DNA of 64,000 bases from Phoenix dactylifera (taxonomy: Eukaryota; Streptophyta; Magnoliopsida; Arecales; Arecaceae): the NCBI RefSeq assembly GCF_009389715.1, contig NW_024067910.1, positions 248,001 through 312,000 on the forward strand. The letters run 5' to 3'. A program made the translations under genes and the position numbers. Under the pieces are notes generated by a model, which did no database searches, was not told where the DNA came from, and saw only the letters and a list, made by a program, of their open reading frames with translations. Of the stretch, positions 26,331-37,900 are shown piece by piece. The number at the start of each line of letters is the position of its first letter. Position 1 is the first letter of the stretch.

Positions 26331-28111
26331 ACATTACAGTTAAGACAAGATGTAGATATGAAGAACAGCAGCTTCTGACTCTTGGGAAGAGAAGGTGCAG
26401 GTCTTAATCACTATGTCAACAATCATGCTTAGAGTCATTTCCTCATCCTATCAAGAGCAAGATATGACTTGACCTAGTCCTAACCTTTCACATCTCCACC
26501 AATAGATAAGAGTAACCTCATTCTCCCAGTCAAAGCATACGAGGAATTATAAGTCAAAAGAGAGATCTGTTAGGTACCAGAGATGGTAGTAATAATTGGA
26601 GTATGTCCGGGATAAGAACTTTTTTTTCTTGTATACCAAATCCAAACAATCTAAGGACTAATACACCGGTACTTCATTGGGAGAATAAGAAAATATGAGA
26701 ATTACCATCATTCTTTTCATGCTCACTCATGATACCTTGTTAAAGGGTATATATAGCATGTTGCAGTCCTTAATCTTTATCTTCGCAAAAATTTCGATTC
26801 TTTTTTTCCTTTTTTTTGAATAGAAGGGAAAGGAAACCATTTAATTTATAATAGAAAAGAACCTTCCACTGGCCCATAAAGGAACACAAGAAGACTTATA
26901 CAACCAGAAAAGAAGCAACCACAACCCATCCGCTTTCCTAGAATTACAAAAGATGAACCAGTCATTGAACAGGTATGAACATTGAACAAGGGTCCTTTCT
27001 ACAGAAGCATTCTTCTTCAAAAGTATATGGGCACTCTTTTCCTTCCAAAAGACCCCAGGAGACTGCAATCACCAGTTGATCCTAAGTTACTCTTAGATGC
27101 AGTAGAGTCCTGTTCCTTGCCACTGCATCAGTCATGAAAGAATGCTAGCTGCATTCCCTTCCTTGCCTAGCATCTCCTTCAGTTTGCTCCCAACTGCCCT
27201 GGAAAAGGGCAACAACAAGTGACGCTCTCACAATGATCACTTATTTGAACAACAACAACAACAAGAACAGCAAGTTCATACCATAAAAAATGGACCGAAG
27301 ACAACACAATGGTTCGACAAGTTGAAGGGGAATGGTCCTTATGTACTGGCTATCAGAGCTCATCCTTGTCAGGAATCATGCATGGACCTTAATCTCATCT
27401 AAGCGAGCTATATATTCCCTGATTGATTTGTCATAAACACTGAGCCATCCTCAAAGCCTGTGCAGATAATCAAGTATTTTGATAGAAGATTGTGAGTCAG
27501 TTGCTGCATCTGTCTCAGAATGGATTCTTAGGGAATAAGATGTTACATGGATTGGCACATTCAGTTGGGAGACAAGAATAATGGAGGCGAAGGGGTCAAC
27601 TGATGCAGGCTTCTAAAGACCCGCGACAAGGACTTGCACACTAAAAACCAAATCTAGAGGGTAGATACATTCGAGTCTGTTTGAGAATTGGATTTTAATA
27701 CTTCTTTGGTCTGCCATGAATAAGAAATTGTCTGAAGACAAGGTCTTTGATCAAGTCGCAAGCATTTATTCAAGTCCCGGATGCTCGACTTGGCAATTAT
27801 AGCTAATATTAATGCAAGAGGTATTAAAGCTTATCAAGTCAACAGTCCTCAAACTAACTGATCCAAAATGTGGAGATACAATGGAGGATACCGGGATACC
27901 AAACACAATACAACAGACCCATGGAAACATTCAACTTGGAGGAATGATCACTGTGCTTTACTGTATGATCTCCCAAGTCTGTGCAACGCTTTTAGAAGAG
28001 CTCTAATGCTGGCTGAAATGACAAGCTATAGCTTGAATAAACTTCTCTGGTTATACTGTTATTTCACATTAAATAGATGGTAGCATCAGAATTTCTAACA
28101 AAGAGATGATA
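26331..28111. other. intergenic, no supported gene
   Basis: AT-rich. On the minus strand 27068..26841 is open and followed by an A-rich stretch, which could be the 3' end of an old non-LTR retroelement, but no reverse transcriptase motif is visible. Confidence 0.35.
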
Positions 28112-28116
28112 CTTGC

Positions 28117-29313
28117 TGTTGCTGGAAATTGGACCCGGGGGCTGCCACGAAGCCAGGACAGGGGGAGGAGGAGCTCCGCTACCGGAAGGGCGGACGGCGG
28201 CGCGCCGGCCGGTGACGTCCTCCTGGAGGGGTGTAAGTCCTGCAAAAAGCCGGTGGCCGGGCTCTCCGGCGCCGGCCCTCCGATGCTTAAGTCAGAGGGG
28301 GCCAAGTATGTGGAGAGAGCAGGGAAGAGAGTATATGGAGAAGACAGCAAGAACATTTGGATAAGATAAAAAAGACGAAGAGGATGATGTCCTCAATTGC
28401 GTCTGTGCTTCCCGGCGGGTTCAGTCCCGGGGATCTGTTTCCGCTTTTGTTCTCCTCCCCCCCTTTGGTTCTCCCAGGTTCCCTTTTATAGGAGGGGATT
28501 ACGTTACCTGGGAGGTAACCGGGGGATTTGTCCATGTCTGTAATAATTGGGCACGATTTGGCCCATTTATGGCGTAGTGGAGAACGGGACCGGATCAGAC
28601 CGGAATCAGGGAGTTGTCACGGTCGATCGGACCTGTTGGAGTGGTTGAACCGCCGGCTGTGGTGGGCCTGGGGTCCGTGGATGGTAAGTGCATTTATTAC
28701 CGAATGAACCGGCGGTCAGGGAGAGCCATACGTTCTGATGGTTCAGTGATCCGGAGATCGTCTTGGGCCGTGTTCATTAAATGACTGAGTGCATCGGAGA
28801 CTTGAGAGAGTCTCGTGCATTAATGGCAGGTCGTGCCGAATACCTGCGAAGATCTTATGCCTTGATGGCTTGGAGATAGTGGCAGGTTATAGTGGAGTTG
28901 TCAGGTCCCTTAGAGGGTTAGGTGGAAATTGGATATTTGGCTAAGGCATGGGCTCGGCCTGCTGTGCTCGGCCTTCTGGTCTCGGCCTTCTGGTCTCGGC
29001 TCTCTGGTCTCGGCCTTCTGGTCTCGGCTCTCTGGTCTCGGCTCTCTGGTCTCGGCCCTCTGGTCTCGGCCTTCTGGTCTCGGCTCTCTGGTCTCGGCCT
29101 TCTGGTCTCGGTCTTCTGGTCTCGGCTCTCTGGTCTATGAGCTCGAGAGCGGAAGAGCCCGATCACTTAGGATGAGCTTGAGAGCGGAAGAGCCCGATCA
29201 CTTAGGATGAGCTCGAGAGCGGAAGAGCCCGATCACTTAGGGTGAGCTCGAGCTTGCTGATGGATTTGGGTGCTATAATTATATTTGTGGGGTGGTCCAT
29301 TTTTCCACCAACA
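28117..29313 (-). repeat. LTR (3' LTR in element orientation)
   Basis: 1197 bp, near-identical over most of its length to 31454..32564. Shared blocks include GGAAATTGGACCCGGGGG at one end, a long GACCGGATCAGACCGGAATC block, and GGGGTGGTCCATTTTTCCAC at the other. It carries an 11-unit 14-bp array (28978..29131) and three copies of a roughly 35-bp repeat with GAGCTCGAGAGCGGAAGAGC just after it. Confidence 0.92.
28978..29131. repeat. 14-bp minisatellite in LTR, 11 units
   Basis: Units alternate mainly between GGTCTCGGCCTTCT and GGTCTCGGCTCTCT. The matching array in the other LTR (32311..32366) has four units. Open frames across it on both strands (Leu-Val-Ser-Ala-Phe type repeats) result from the repeat and are not genes. 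Confidence 0.95.
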
Positions 29314-29394
29314 CTACCCCCCGACTTCCGAGTCCGAGCTGCTTTTTGGCTCGGGCGAAGGAAGTAGTTCAGTCATCGATCGTCCTGGTGCTGT

Positions 29395-29860
29395 GAGCGT
29401 TCTTACACCAAGGCGACTGAAGACGCTTTTTCTGCTCGGAGTCCGTTCTTTGGGGACGTCGGCAGAGAAGAATCCAAGTAAAGATAAATAAGAATGTAAA
29501 AACATTAAATGAATGGGTACCTTGTACCGTGTGCGTCCTTGCGCCGAGGCGACTGAAGACGCTTCTCTGCTCGGACTCCGTTCTTTGGGGACGTCGGCAG
29601 AGAAAAGTCCAAGAATAAAATAATGTAAAGACATTAAATGAATGGGTACCTTGTACCGTGTGCATCCTGGCGCCGAGGCGACTGAAGACGCTTCTCTGCT
29701 CGGACTCCGTTCTTGGAGGGCGTCGACAGAGAAATAGATAAAATGATGTAGAAACATTAAATACATGGGTACCTTGTACCGTGTGCGTCCTGGCGCCGAG
29801 GCGACTGAAGACGCTTCTCTGCTCGGACTCCGTTTTTGGAGGGCGTCGACAGAGAAATCC
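29395..29860. repeat. tandem repeat, about 120-136-bp period, four units
   Basis: Four successive units each contain GGCGACTGAAGACGCTT, CTGCTCGGA(C/G)TCCGTT and GGCGTCG/GACGTCGGCAGAGAA, beginning near 29412, 29548, 29677 and 29799. Linkers carry ACATTAAATGAATGGGTACC. It occupies the element interior where pol would be expected. Confidence 0.85.
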
Positions 29861-29869
29861 AAGAATAGG

Positions 29870-30430
29870 TAATGAACCGAGCTCGTTGGTTGAAGTCGAT
29901 GGAGAACGAGCCGAGCTCGTCCGGTCAGAGAGGACCGCTACTCATCTCGACGTCTCGAGCTTCCCTATAGCCGGGGCATCCCGACGTCTCGGGGCATCCC
30001 GACGGATCGGGGCATCCCGACGTCTCGGGGCATCCTGACCGTGGTCAGGGTAGGAGCACGAGCCGAGCTCGTCCGGTCAGAGAGGACCGCTAACTCATAG
30101 CCGATGGAGCACGAGCCGAGCTCGTCCGGTCAGAGAGGACCGCTAACTCATATTCGGGGAGCACGAGCCGAGCTCGACGGTGGAAGCCGATGGAGCACGA
30201 GCCGAGCTCGTCCGGTCAGAGAGGACCGCTAACTCATAGCCGATGGAGCACGAGCCGAGCTCGTCCGGTCAGAGAGGACCGCTAACTCATATCCCGACAT
30301 CTCGGGCGTCCCTATAGCCGGGGCATCCCGACGTCTCGGGGCATCCCGACGGATCGAGGCATCCCGACGTCTCGGGGCATCCTGACCGTGGTCAGGGTAG
30401 GAGCACGAGCCAAGCTCGTTGGCTAACCTG
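29870..30430. repeat. compound tandem repeats in the LTR element interior
   Basis: Roughly 48-bp units with GAGCACGAGCCGAGCTCGTC and CGGTCAGAGAGGACCGCTAA recur about six times. They are interleaved with short CGACGTCTCGGGGCATCC units, and a larger block (29950..30060) recurs at 30295..30405. GC-rich, with nested palindromes (GAGCTC, CCGGTCAGAGAGGACCG). Confidence 0.85.
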
Positions 30431-30950
30431 AAAATAGATAAAATATTGAATTTATTTGAAGCCAAAGTGGCGTCCTGTACCTTTTGGAGATATTTTGATA
30501 GCTCTCGAGCTTCGAGGTCCCTCAGGACTTGGTTCGGCACCGGCCTTCTTTGGCTTGATTTTTTAGGTGTTTTGCGCTCGGGTTTCTGAGCTCGGTCTGC
30601 ATGAGCTCGACGGGGGCTTCAGTGATGGCGACGCTCTGAAAGGGGAGCAATGTCGCGGGCGCCGTCCCAAGGACTTACGCCCGTAAGGAGGGAGTACATG
30701 CTGGTTTCTTGCTTGCTGCCGGAAGACAGAAGACTTGGAAGGATAATGGGATTTAATGGGGCTGTACCCTTTGTCACAGAGGCTTACAATCCCATTTTAA
30801 AGCTCCATAACTTTCCTTCTCCAGACCTCAGCTTTTATTTATCTTTCCCCCCAACTCGTTGACGTGAGACTTGGACTACTACTTCTCACTGGTTGCCCCC
30901 ACATACGTCGTTGCAGCGGGAGCCATGCTTGATTCGAGATGGCTCGGGAG

Positions 30951-31452
30951 TCAGGAGAAAGTTTCTTCCTCTGCTTCACATGATTCCGTGGAGGCGGCAC
31001 AGGAGGGGCCTCCACTTGTTGCAGGCTTTGGGCTGCAAATAGCTAGCGCTTGGACTTGCTGCACAAGCGCATCGAAGTGCTCGAGTTGGACTTGTGGAAC
31101 TTGATCTACCGGAGATCTTGATGGTGAATTTTGGACTGAGCGTTTGGGACTTGGAGCATGATACTCGAAGGGGAAACCCGCTTGTAGGGGGCTCCGGTTG
31201 AACTGGAGCTGGAGGAGGCGGTGCCATTGGGATGCCCCTGGGTTGCAGGCTTTGGACAGCGGTAGCCAGGGCCTGCACTTGTTGTACCAGGGCATCGAAC
31301 TGCTCCGGCCGAACTTGATGAACTGACTCGGTCGGAGGTGATGAGTTTCGGACGGAACGCTCCGGACTGGGTGGAGGACGTCGAGAGGCGTTGGAGGCCC
31401 CTTTGCTCCTTAGCTTCATGGCAGCGAACTCGGGCCCTTCCTCTAGCGCCAT
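30951..31452 (-). pseudogene. gag N-terminal remnant of the LTR element
   Basis: The minus-strand frame starting at 31452 reads MALEEGPEFAAMKLRSKG, then a Pro/Ser-rich stretch and RPEQFDALVQQVQALATAVQ, a coiled-coil-like start typical of plant gypsy gag polyproteins. In another frame about 220 bp downstream a second version occurs, QLEHFDALVQQVQALA, so the gag start is partly duplicated. Neither copy continues into capsid or CCHC zinc-knuckle sequence. Confidence 0.7.
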
Positions 31453-31453
31453 C

Positions 31454-32564
31454 TGTTACTGGAAATTGGACCCGGGGGCCGCCGCGAAACCAGGGGAGGA
31501 GGAGCTCCGCTGCCGGGAGGGCGGACGGCGGTGCGCCGGCCGACTGCGTCCTCCGCGGGGATGAGAGAGCGGAGAAGAGTGCGTCCTGGCCTGTCCTGCA
31601 AAAAAGCCGGTGGCCGGGCTCTCCGGCGCCGGCCCTCCGATGCTTAAGTTAGAAAGGGAATATGTGGAGAGAGCAGGCCGGAGAGTATTTGGATAAGATC
31701 AGGAAAAAATGAAGAGGATCGTCCCCTCCCTTGTGTCAATGCTGTTTACTTCTTTCTATCTGGTCCAGGAGGGTTCTCTTTCTCTCTCTCTTTCTCTCTC
31801 TGGGGCCCCCTTTCCTTTCCCTCCAGGTTTCCTTTTATAGAAGGATTTTTGTTACCTGGGAGGTGACAGGAGGTTTGTCCTCTTGTGTAATTATTGGGCA
31901 CGATTCGGCCCATTAATGGCGTAGTGGAGAACGGGACCGGATCAGACCGGAATCAGGGAGTTGTCACGGTCGATCGGACCTGTTGGAGTGGTTGAACCGC
32001 CGGCTGTGGTGGGCTTGGGGTCCGTGGATGGTAAGTGCATTTATTACCGAATGAACCGGCGGTCAGGGAGAGCCATACGTTCTGATGGTTCAGTGATCCG
32101 GAGATCGTCTTGGGCCGTGTTCATTAAATGACTGAGTGCATCGGAGACTTGAGAGAGTCTCGTGCATTAATGGCAGGTCGTGCCGAATACCTGCGAAGAT
32201 CTTATGCCTTGATGGCTTGGAGATAGTGGCAGGTTATAGTGGAGTTGTCAGGTCCCTTAGAGGGTTAGGTGGAAATTGGATATTTGGCTAAGGCATGGGC
32301 TCGGCCTTCTGGTCTCGGCCTTCTGGTCTCGGCTCTCTGGTCTCGGCCTTCTGGTCTCGGCCTTCTGGTCTATGAGCTCGAGAGCGGAAGAGCCCGATCA
32401 CTTAGGATGAGCTTGAGAGCGGAAGAGCTTGAGAGCGAAAGAGCCCGATCACTTAGGATGAGCTCGAGAGCGGAAGAGCCCGATCACTTAGGGTGAGCTC
32501 GAGCTTGCTGATGGATTTGGGTGCTATAATTATATTTGTGGGGTGGTCCATTTTTCCACCAACA
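31454..32564 (-). repeat. LTR (5' LTR in element orientation)
   Basis: 1111 bp. Pairs with 28117..29313; most of the length difference comes from the 14-bp array having four units instead of eleven. It adjoins the primer-site-like sequence and the gag start, which sets element orientation. Confidence 0.92.
32311..32366. repeat. 14-bp minisatellite in LTR, 4 units
   Basis: Same unit as at 28978..29131, with four copies. Confidence 0.93.
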
Positions 32565-32569
32565 CTTGC

Positions 32570-34618
32570 TTTACAGATACTGCTCAGTCTTCTCACTTTA
32601 CTGGCAAATTGGCAATAAAATTCCCTGTGCATCAACATACGCAGACCTCAAGCTGCTGGCTTATGAACACTGCACATTTACCAAAGTACGGTTCCTCTTG
32701 TCTGAGTCTCCAAGGTCTCGTCCATTAATAGCTATTTGTTTGGCAGTGCAGACACTGCACACAACAACCAACAGGACTTCAAACCACCACTCGCCAAAAC
32801 TTTTGAATCCTTCAACAGGGGCAACCTAAGAATCTTGAGCCAACCACAAAAGATGTAATGTGACGACAGCAGTGGTTGGGAGCATAGATGGCTGGGGAGG
32901 TGAGCTGAAGTAGACATTCTGTTAGTTTCCACAAGTAAAACACCATAGATAAATCCTAGACTTCAAATTCAGAACAATGATCACTGGGGGATAATTAAAT
33001 GAATAGCCTTGAGTATATTCATTTAGACCACTAAGATCCTGGTTCTGACCATGTCAATGGGCAGGGCGCCTGCTTGGATCAGTCACGCAATCCAGTTCGT
33101 CAAGGACTTTGAGGTTGTTGAGCAGTAATACAATGTAAAATCACAAGAAATTGTCTCATTAAATATATAAAGACATATGCATTATGAAGCAGTAATATAA
33201 GTCCACTGATCATAGGCATGTGTGCAGGTATGGTCTTGAACATAGCATCATACATGTTACACATCAGGGAAAAGAAAGCACAGCTGTATAATGTTCAACA
33301 AATTATTTGACTGGGAGATACCAGATGCCAGATAATCCTCTGACTCAGAGGAACAAATTTTACCATCTCATTCAGCTGGTTTAAATGGAGTAGCTGCCCC
33401 TATTAATAGTTGGAGGGCAGCAAAAAGGAAGCTTTTAGATGCCCCTGGCTTACATAAGGGTTGAATGGTAGGAGGTGCAAGTGAATATTTGGTGGCGTAA
33501 AAGAATGCCATTTCTCTGAATAAAAGAACACATTTGCTTTGGGATGCTGAATTTGCTACATTTATGGTCAATTAATCATGCGTTTCATCTCAACTAGTGG
33601 TAAATTTCCTGAAATTACATTTGTTAGTTCACAGTGGCCTATCATGAAGTGGATCTGCATCTCTCCATGCAAATGTGGGTCAACCATCTTTTTATTTGTG
33701 CAAGCTCCATGGCACCCATTCTGGTGATGCAGGCTACAAAACTCATTTTTATGAATACCAGTCCAACTCTGATAATTTGCTGCCAGATATGAATTGGAGA
33801 ATCTGTCAAGTTAAACATCTCACAGAAATGCAACTGACAAATTCCATGTCCCATGTGTTTATTAAGAGGTAGCATGTATTATGTTGTCAAGATCAACTTG
33901 CTGGAGAGCTGTTGCCTGGTTTGTCACCATGGGGTTCATCAGATGCAGGCTCGGAGATCTGGTCATTAGATTGGGTACTTGTCGCGACAGATGTCGTGAG
34001 CTGACAAATACGCAAGAGATGAACATAAGGAAATATCTTAAAGCAAGTTCATGTATCTTCAATTCATCTTATTCGTACAATGGCTTTATGTTGTCACAAA
34101 AACAATAACCATGCATGTTAGAAGCAACGATAACATAGCGAAAACTTGAAATGTTAAATCAAAACTGGCCGAATAGATTTCAGGATCTTTAATCTGTAAG
34201 GCTGTGTTCGGTTCAGGAATTGGAAATAGCAAAAGTTCTGCCATGCCATGAGCTATTCTAATTTTCAGTTTGGCTACAATTTTGAAACAACTTTTGGATG
34301 AGGACTTTTCTGCGCATAAAAAAACAAAAGTAGGTACAAAAGATGCCTTTCTGCAAAGAAATAGCTTATGACAGCTTCCATTTGGAATGGTTCTACTTGG
34401 CATCAGCAAGTTTAACTGGTATAACCATTCCTTGGTTAGGCCTGCTTTCAAAAATTGTTTCACAGGCATAAGGCTTATTCCAAGCCTTATGCCTGCTTTA
34501 TGCCCAAAGCAAATGCAGCCTTTTGTCAATTTTTTATCTTAAGAAACAAAATGAAAAACTATTTTTTTCCAAAAACAATTCATATAATTTTCCTTGCAAC
34601 CAAACATACCAATATACC
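32570..34618. other. 3' side of the SDHAF1 gene, no gene seen
   Basis: AT-rich sequence with short overlapping open frames on both strands and no recognisable protein. A perfect 14-bp hairpin lies at 34463..34495. A stretch beginning GGCTGTGTTCGGTT at about 34199 and ending near 34520 with AAATGCAGCC may be a small MITE around that hairpin. Confidence 0.4.
34463..34495. repeat. perfect short inverted repeat
   Basis: Arms CAGGCATAAGGCTT and AAGCCTTATGCCTG are exact reverse complements around a 5-nt loop ATTCC. It lies about 125 bp past the SDHAF1 stop codon, so it may fall in the 3' UTR or in a MITE. Confidence 0.85.
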
Positions 34619-34927
34619 CTAAAGAGAACAGAAAATTAAAGAAGAGAGAATTTGTTGTTCTTCCTTACTGACTTTGAAGGCATATAATCCAACAGTATCA
34701 GGACTCTTAAGTTGCTCGAGCTGCTTCTTTCCCCGTCGCAGCAAATACTCAATGTAAAGGAAATTCTTGCGATCAACATTCTTTGCATTATGGCGGAACT
34801 CATCTGAGATTTTTGACTCAATTCTACAACGCTCTTCTGGGGTCTTCAAACGTGCCACTCGAAGAAAGCTTCTGTATAGCCCCAAGACCTGCTTTTGCAT
34901 GCCAGACAACTTTGAATGGGAAGACAT
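34619..34927 (-). CDS. SDHAF1: succinate dehydrogenase assembly factor 1 (LYR-motif protein), mitochondrial
   Basis: A 102-residue protein of the LYR/complex I LYR family. It is expected to act in the mitochondrial matrix, helping deliver Fe-S clusters to the iron-sulfur subunit of complex II. The LYR motif is at 17-19 within LGLYRSFLRVAR. The diagnostic plant SDHAF1 block is DRKNFLYIEYLLRRGKKQLE, followed by QLKSPDTVGL. The start at 34927 is chosen because MSSHSKLSGMQKQV matches the family's compact N-terminus; the frame stays open about 45 codons upstream, probably as leader. The last 20 residues are not conserved. A GTAAGG donor-like site at about 34667 means the C-terminus could instead be spliced, but the frame closes properly at 34619. 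No neighbour is functionally linked. Confidence 0.85.
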   Translation of the reverse strand: MSSHSKLSGMQKQVLGLYRSFLRVARLKTPEERCRIESKISDEFRHNAKNVDRKNFLYIEYLLRRGKKQLEQLKSPDTVGLYAFKVSKEEQQILSSLIFCSL

Positions 34928-37900
34928 TGCATCTCTTTGACTGTCTCTTTCTATTGTTACTGAAGAACTGAAGATACTTCGTCGTATACTCCCCAGCTTA
35001 TTTCTTTCAGACTCTTCATAAATAACAGAAGAAGCAAAAATATTTTTACAAACAACAATCACAAAAATATTTGTACTGTATTATGCTGTAAGCACTTCAT
35101 AGGATAAGAATTAATGTTAATGTCATGGACTGCAAATAGATACACCCTGCAACTTCTTCATGGACATCAAACAATAAAGGTGATTTGAAGGCAACTAGCA
35201 TGTTATGAAGACCAATCCACTAAGCAGCTAATGCAGCCACAGGCCACTTTATATCAATCTATAGCCAACTGAAGCATTTTATGCTACATGTTGTAGTGTT
35301 AATATGTGCCACAAGCAGCTTCAGCTTTGTACAAATCAAGTTTAAGGTTACAATGAGATAGAGCTACTTCAAAGTGAACACTAGGATGAAAAAATCGTTT
35401 CTCTTCCCCATGGATACTCTCCAGAATGCTTCATTTTGTACTATACCATCATCCACATACACTACATGTCGGCAATCATGCAAGGAGGGACTTATCCTAA
35501 GATACCACAACACTGAGCTATCATCTGGCAGTTTTCACTAGGTTTTTCTGAAGACAACCTTCATGCCTAAGATTTCTTAAAAAGAAAGCTTGAGGCTCAG
35601 ACTACCTAGCATCTAAATGCAGGCCCGTTGAAAAAGGCCTTGAGGCTTGTGGATGATGCTACATATATAAAGAAGCTGACATTGGTAGGGGCACAAATGA
35701 TCCAAGCCGTGCCGAGTAGCAGGCTGCTCAAGCTCGAACTGAGCTTGACTTCAGCTGTTCAAGCTTGGCAAGTGTAAGTTTTGAGCTGAGCTTTTATTGA
35801 GCTGAACCGAGCTTCCCTATTGTTTCAGCAACCAGCTCATGTTCTGTTTGAACTCAGCTCATTTTCTAACTAAGCCAAACCTGGATCCAGCCGATCATGA
35901 GCTGCTCATGAGCATCTCAGATCGTTTGCAACCTCATACATAGTGTGTTTGCTTTGCACCTATTTTTATGCCTTCTAGAGGAGGAAGACACATCAGGCTT
36001 TAGTTAATTCCATAAATGTGGAAGGAAAGAAATTGATCTTTTAATTTTTTTTTCATCTGATTTTATGCATGTGAGTTCAGATGCTAAGCTCTACATAGAC
36101 ACTGATATTGAATCACGGAATTATTTTTCATATTTGTTTGAAAATTTATCACCATCTGGAGCATGCAATGATAGAACCTTACAAAAGTTTAATGGAGTCA
36201 TGAAAGTAAAACACAAAGCTCATTCATTGCCTTCATTTTCTTCAATAGATTTTCTTTTTCTTAAATTTATAATTGGCTACCTATACAAGGAAATATCCAT
36301 GAAATGTATGCCATATGATTCAAGTCTTATACCTCGCCTCAGGAGTCTGTTTAGCATATGGCTTTTGCCCTCTTTTATATCATGTAAGTCAATAAGTTAG
36401 CTAGGTGGATTACATCCAGGGGCAAGATATTCATGTCCTTAACCTATTTTATTTCCATATGTCTTACCTCATTTGCCTATTGTGGTGCTTCCTTAGGGTT
36501 AAAGGATAGGTCCCTTGATCTAGCCTCATGACATGAATCCTAAGCACATGGAAAGATAAGAGGGATCAACAAGAATTTGCTACAAGGTGTCATATTTATC
36601 TGGTAAAAGCACGGTTAATAAAAATTAAATGGGCCAATTAATTGACATGATACGACTAGTGTAATAAGAAGTATGTTAACATGTTAGAGAACATGGACAT
36701 AATATAAGTCACAAGCAACAGGAACCATGGATAAAATTATAATTTTGATAGTAATTCCTGATAATATGCTGCTTAAGGTCTGGTGTACAAAACCCTACAA
36801 CCACATACCGATCATATCATACTACACTAGTAAGGTACCAGTCCAATTCTGAGGTTCGGTTGGTATAGGAGCTGAACTAGTCCGAACCAGTACATACTGG
36901 ATCATACCATGCAGAACCACCTCATATAGCCCATTTTTGGGCGGCATTATGGCTAGGAGTGAGAAAAAAGTTTCCAAAGCATATCTCGGTACACGGCGAG
37001 TCTAGTATTGTACCAACCTTATTGTGCCAAATCGGTAACATACCGATATCACTCTTGATACCATTGTAAAGAATATAGAGTAGTATGAGATCCAATAAAG
37101 TACAAGTCAAGGTGCATGTCTATAGTAGAAGAAGATTGACATAAGAATTGAAGAGTCCAATTTAGGCCAAGAATGAAAGAAAAAAATGACAAAAGGGAGG
37201 GGCATCCAATAGACATTTGCCTTCTTTTGTTATATAAACTAGTTTGTAAGCATGTGTTGCATATGGAGTTGGTTACATGTTCGGAGTACATCTAAGGCAC
37301 TTGATTACAAGATGGCAAACATGCATTCATATGCAACTGAAGGTAAAATTATCCAAAATTAGCAAACTTTGAGAAAGTAGGGTGAAAAGTCTTTAAGATG
37401 AAGGGTGAAATATGCTTCAAATAACACCAAAAGCAGTAGCAAATAAAAATGCTTGGCAAAGGAACACTCACAGCTATTTATGAAATTCACCCTTTGGAAT
37501 CACACATTTGCCTATTGGATGTTTATTTATACCTCAATTTAAAATAGTGATGACCAAAATGCCCGGGCACCAAGCATTTCATTGTGTAATGAGATCACTC
37601 CTTCCTCTATAAAATTAGTAAAGTAAATCTTAACTTTATGAGAATCTTAGATATCATCGAGAACACTCTTGTCTTTCTTAAAAGACATGGAAGACATCCA
37701 TAATCAGCATATTTTCTAAAAATCAAGTAGCTATTAGACATGCAGCAAGTACACCCACACTAGTATAGAACTTCTAGTCTCAGACAAGAGAGAATAATTG
37801 CATCCCTGAGCAAAGATGGAGATGACACATTTGCCAATGCCTTGGAACCAACCAATCTCTTTGGAAAGATGGTGCACAAAGAAAGAAACATACCTAAAAC

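Larger units (their letters stand above)
28117..32564 (-). mobile_element. complete LTR retrotransposon, gag-only, non-autonomous
   Basis: Two long terminal repeats (28117..29313 and 31454..32564), each starting TGTT and ending CCAACA, are bounded by an exact 5-bp target duplication CTTGC (28112..28116 and 32565..32569). The element reads on the minus strand. Next to the LTR at 31454 is a primer-site-like GATGGCGCTAGAGGAAGGGC (31434..31453), and next to the other LTR is a purine tract GTCGGGGGGTAG (29314..29325). The 2140-bp interior has the start of a gag gene and then only tandem repeats, with no protease, reverse transcriptase, RNase H or integrase. It probably belongs to, or depends on, a Ty3/gypsy family, judging from the gag start and primer site. 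Confidence 0.92.

Noticed and set aside
26841..27068. Possible reverse transcriptase tail on the minus strand
   Set aside because: Trp-rich and followed by A-rich sequence, but no catalytic or zinc-binding motif can be read.
28918..29210. Repetitive open frames over the LTR 14-bp array
   Set aside because: Produced by the repeat; they sit inside an LTR and have no homologue I know.
28978..30430. Regular repeat arrays that could suggest a CRISPR
   Set aside because: Units are contiguous tandem repeats without unique spacers, in a plant LTR element with no cas genes.
36065..36400. 111-codon plus-strand open frame
   Set aside because: AT-rich composition, no family resemblance, no supporting exons, and opposite to the gene whose intron it may lie in.
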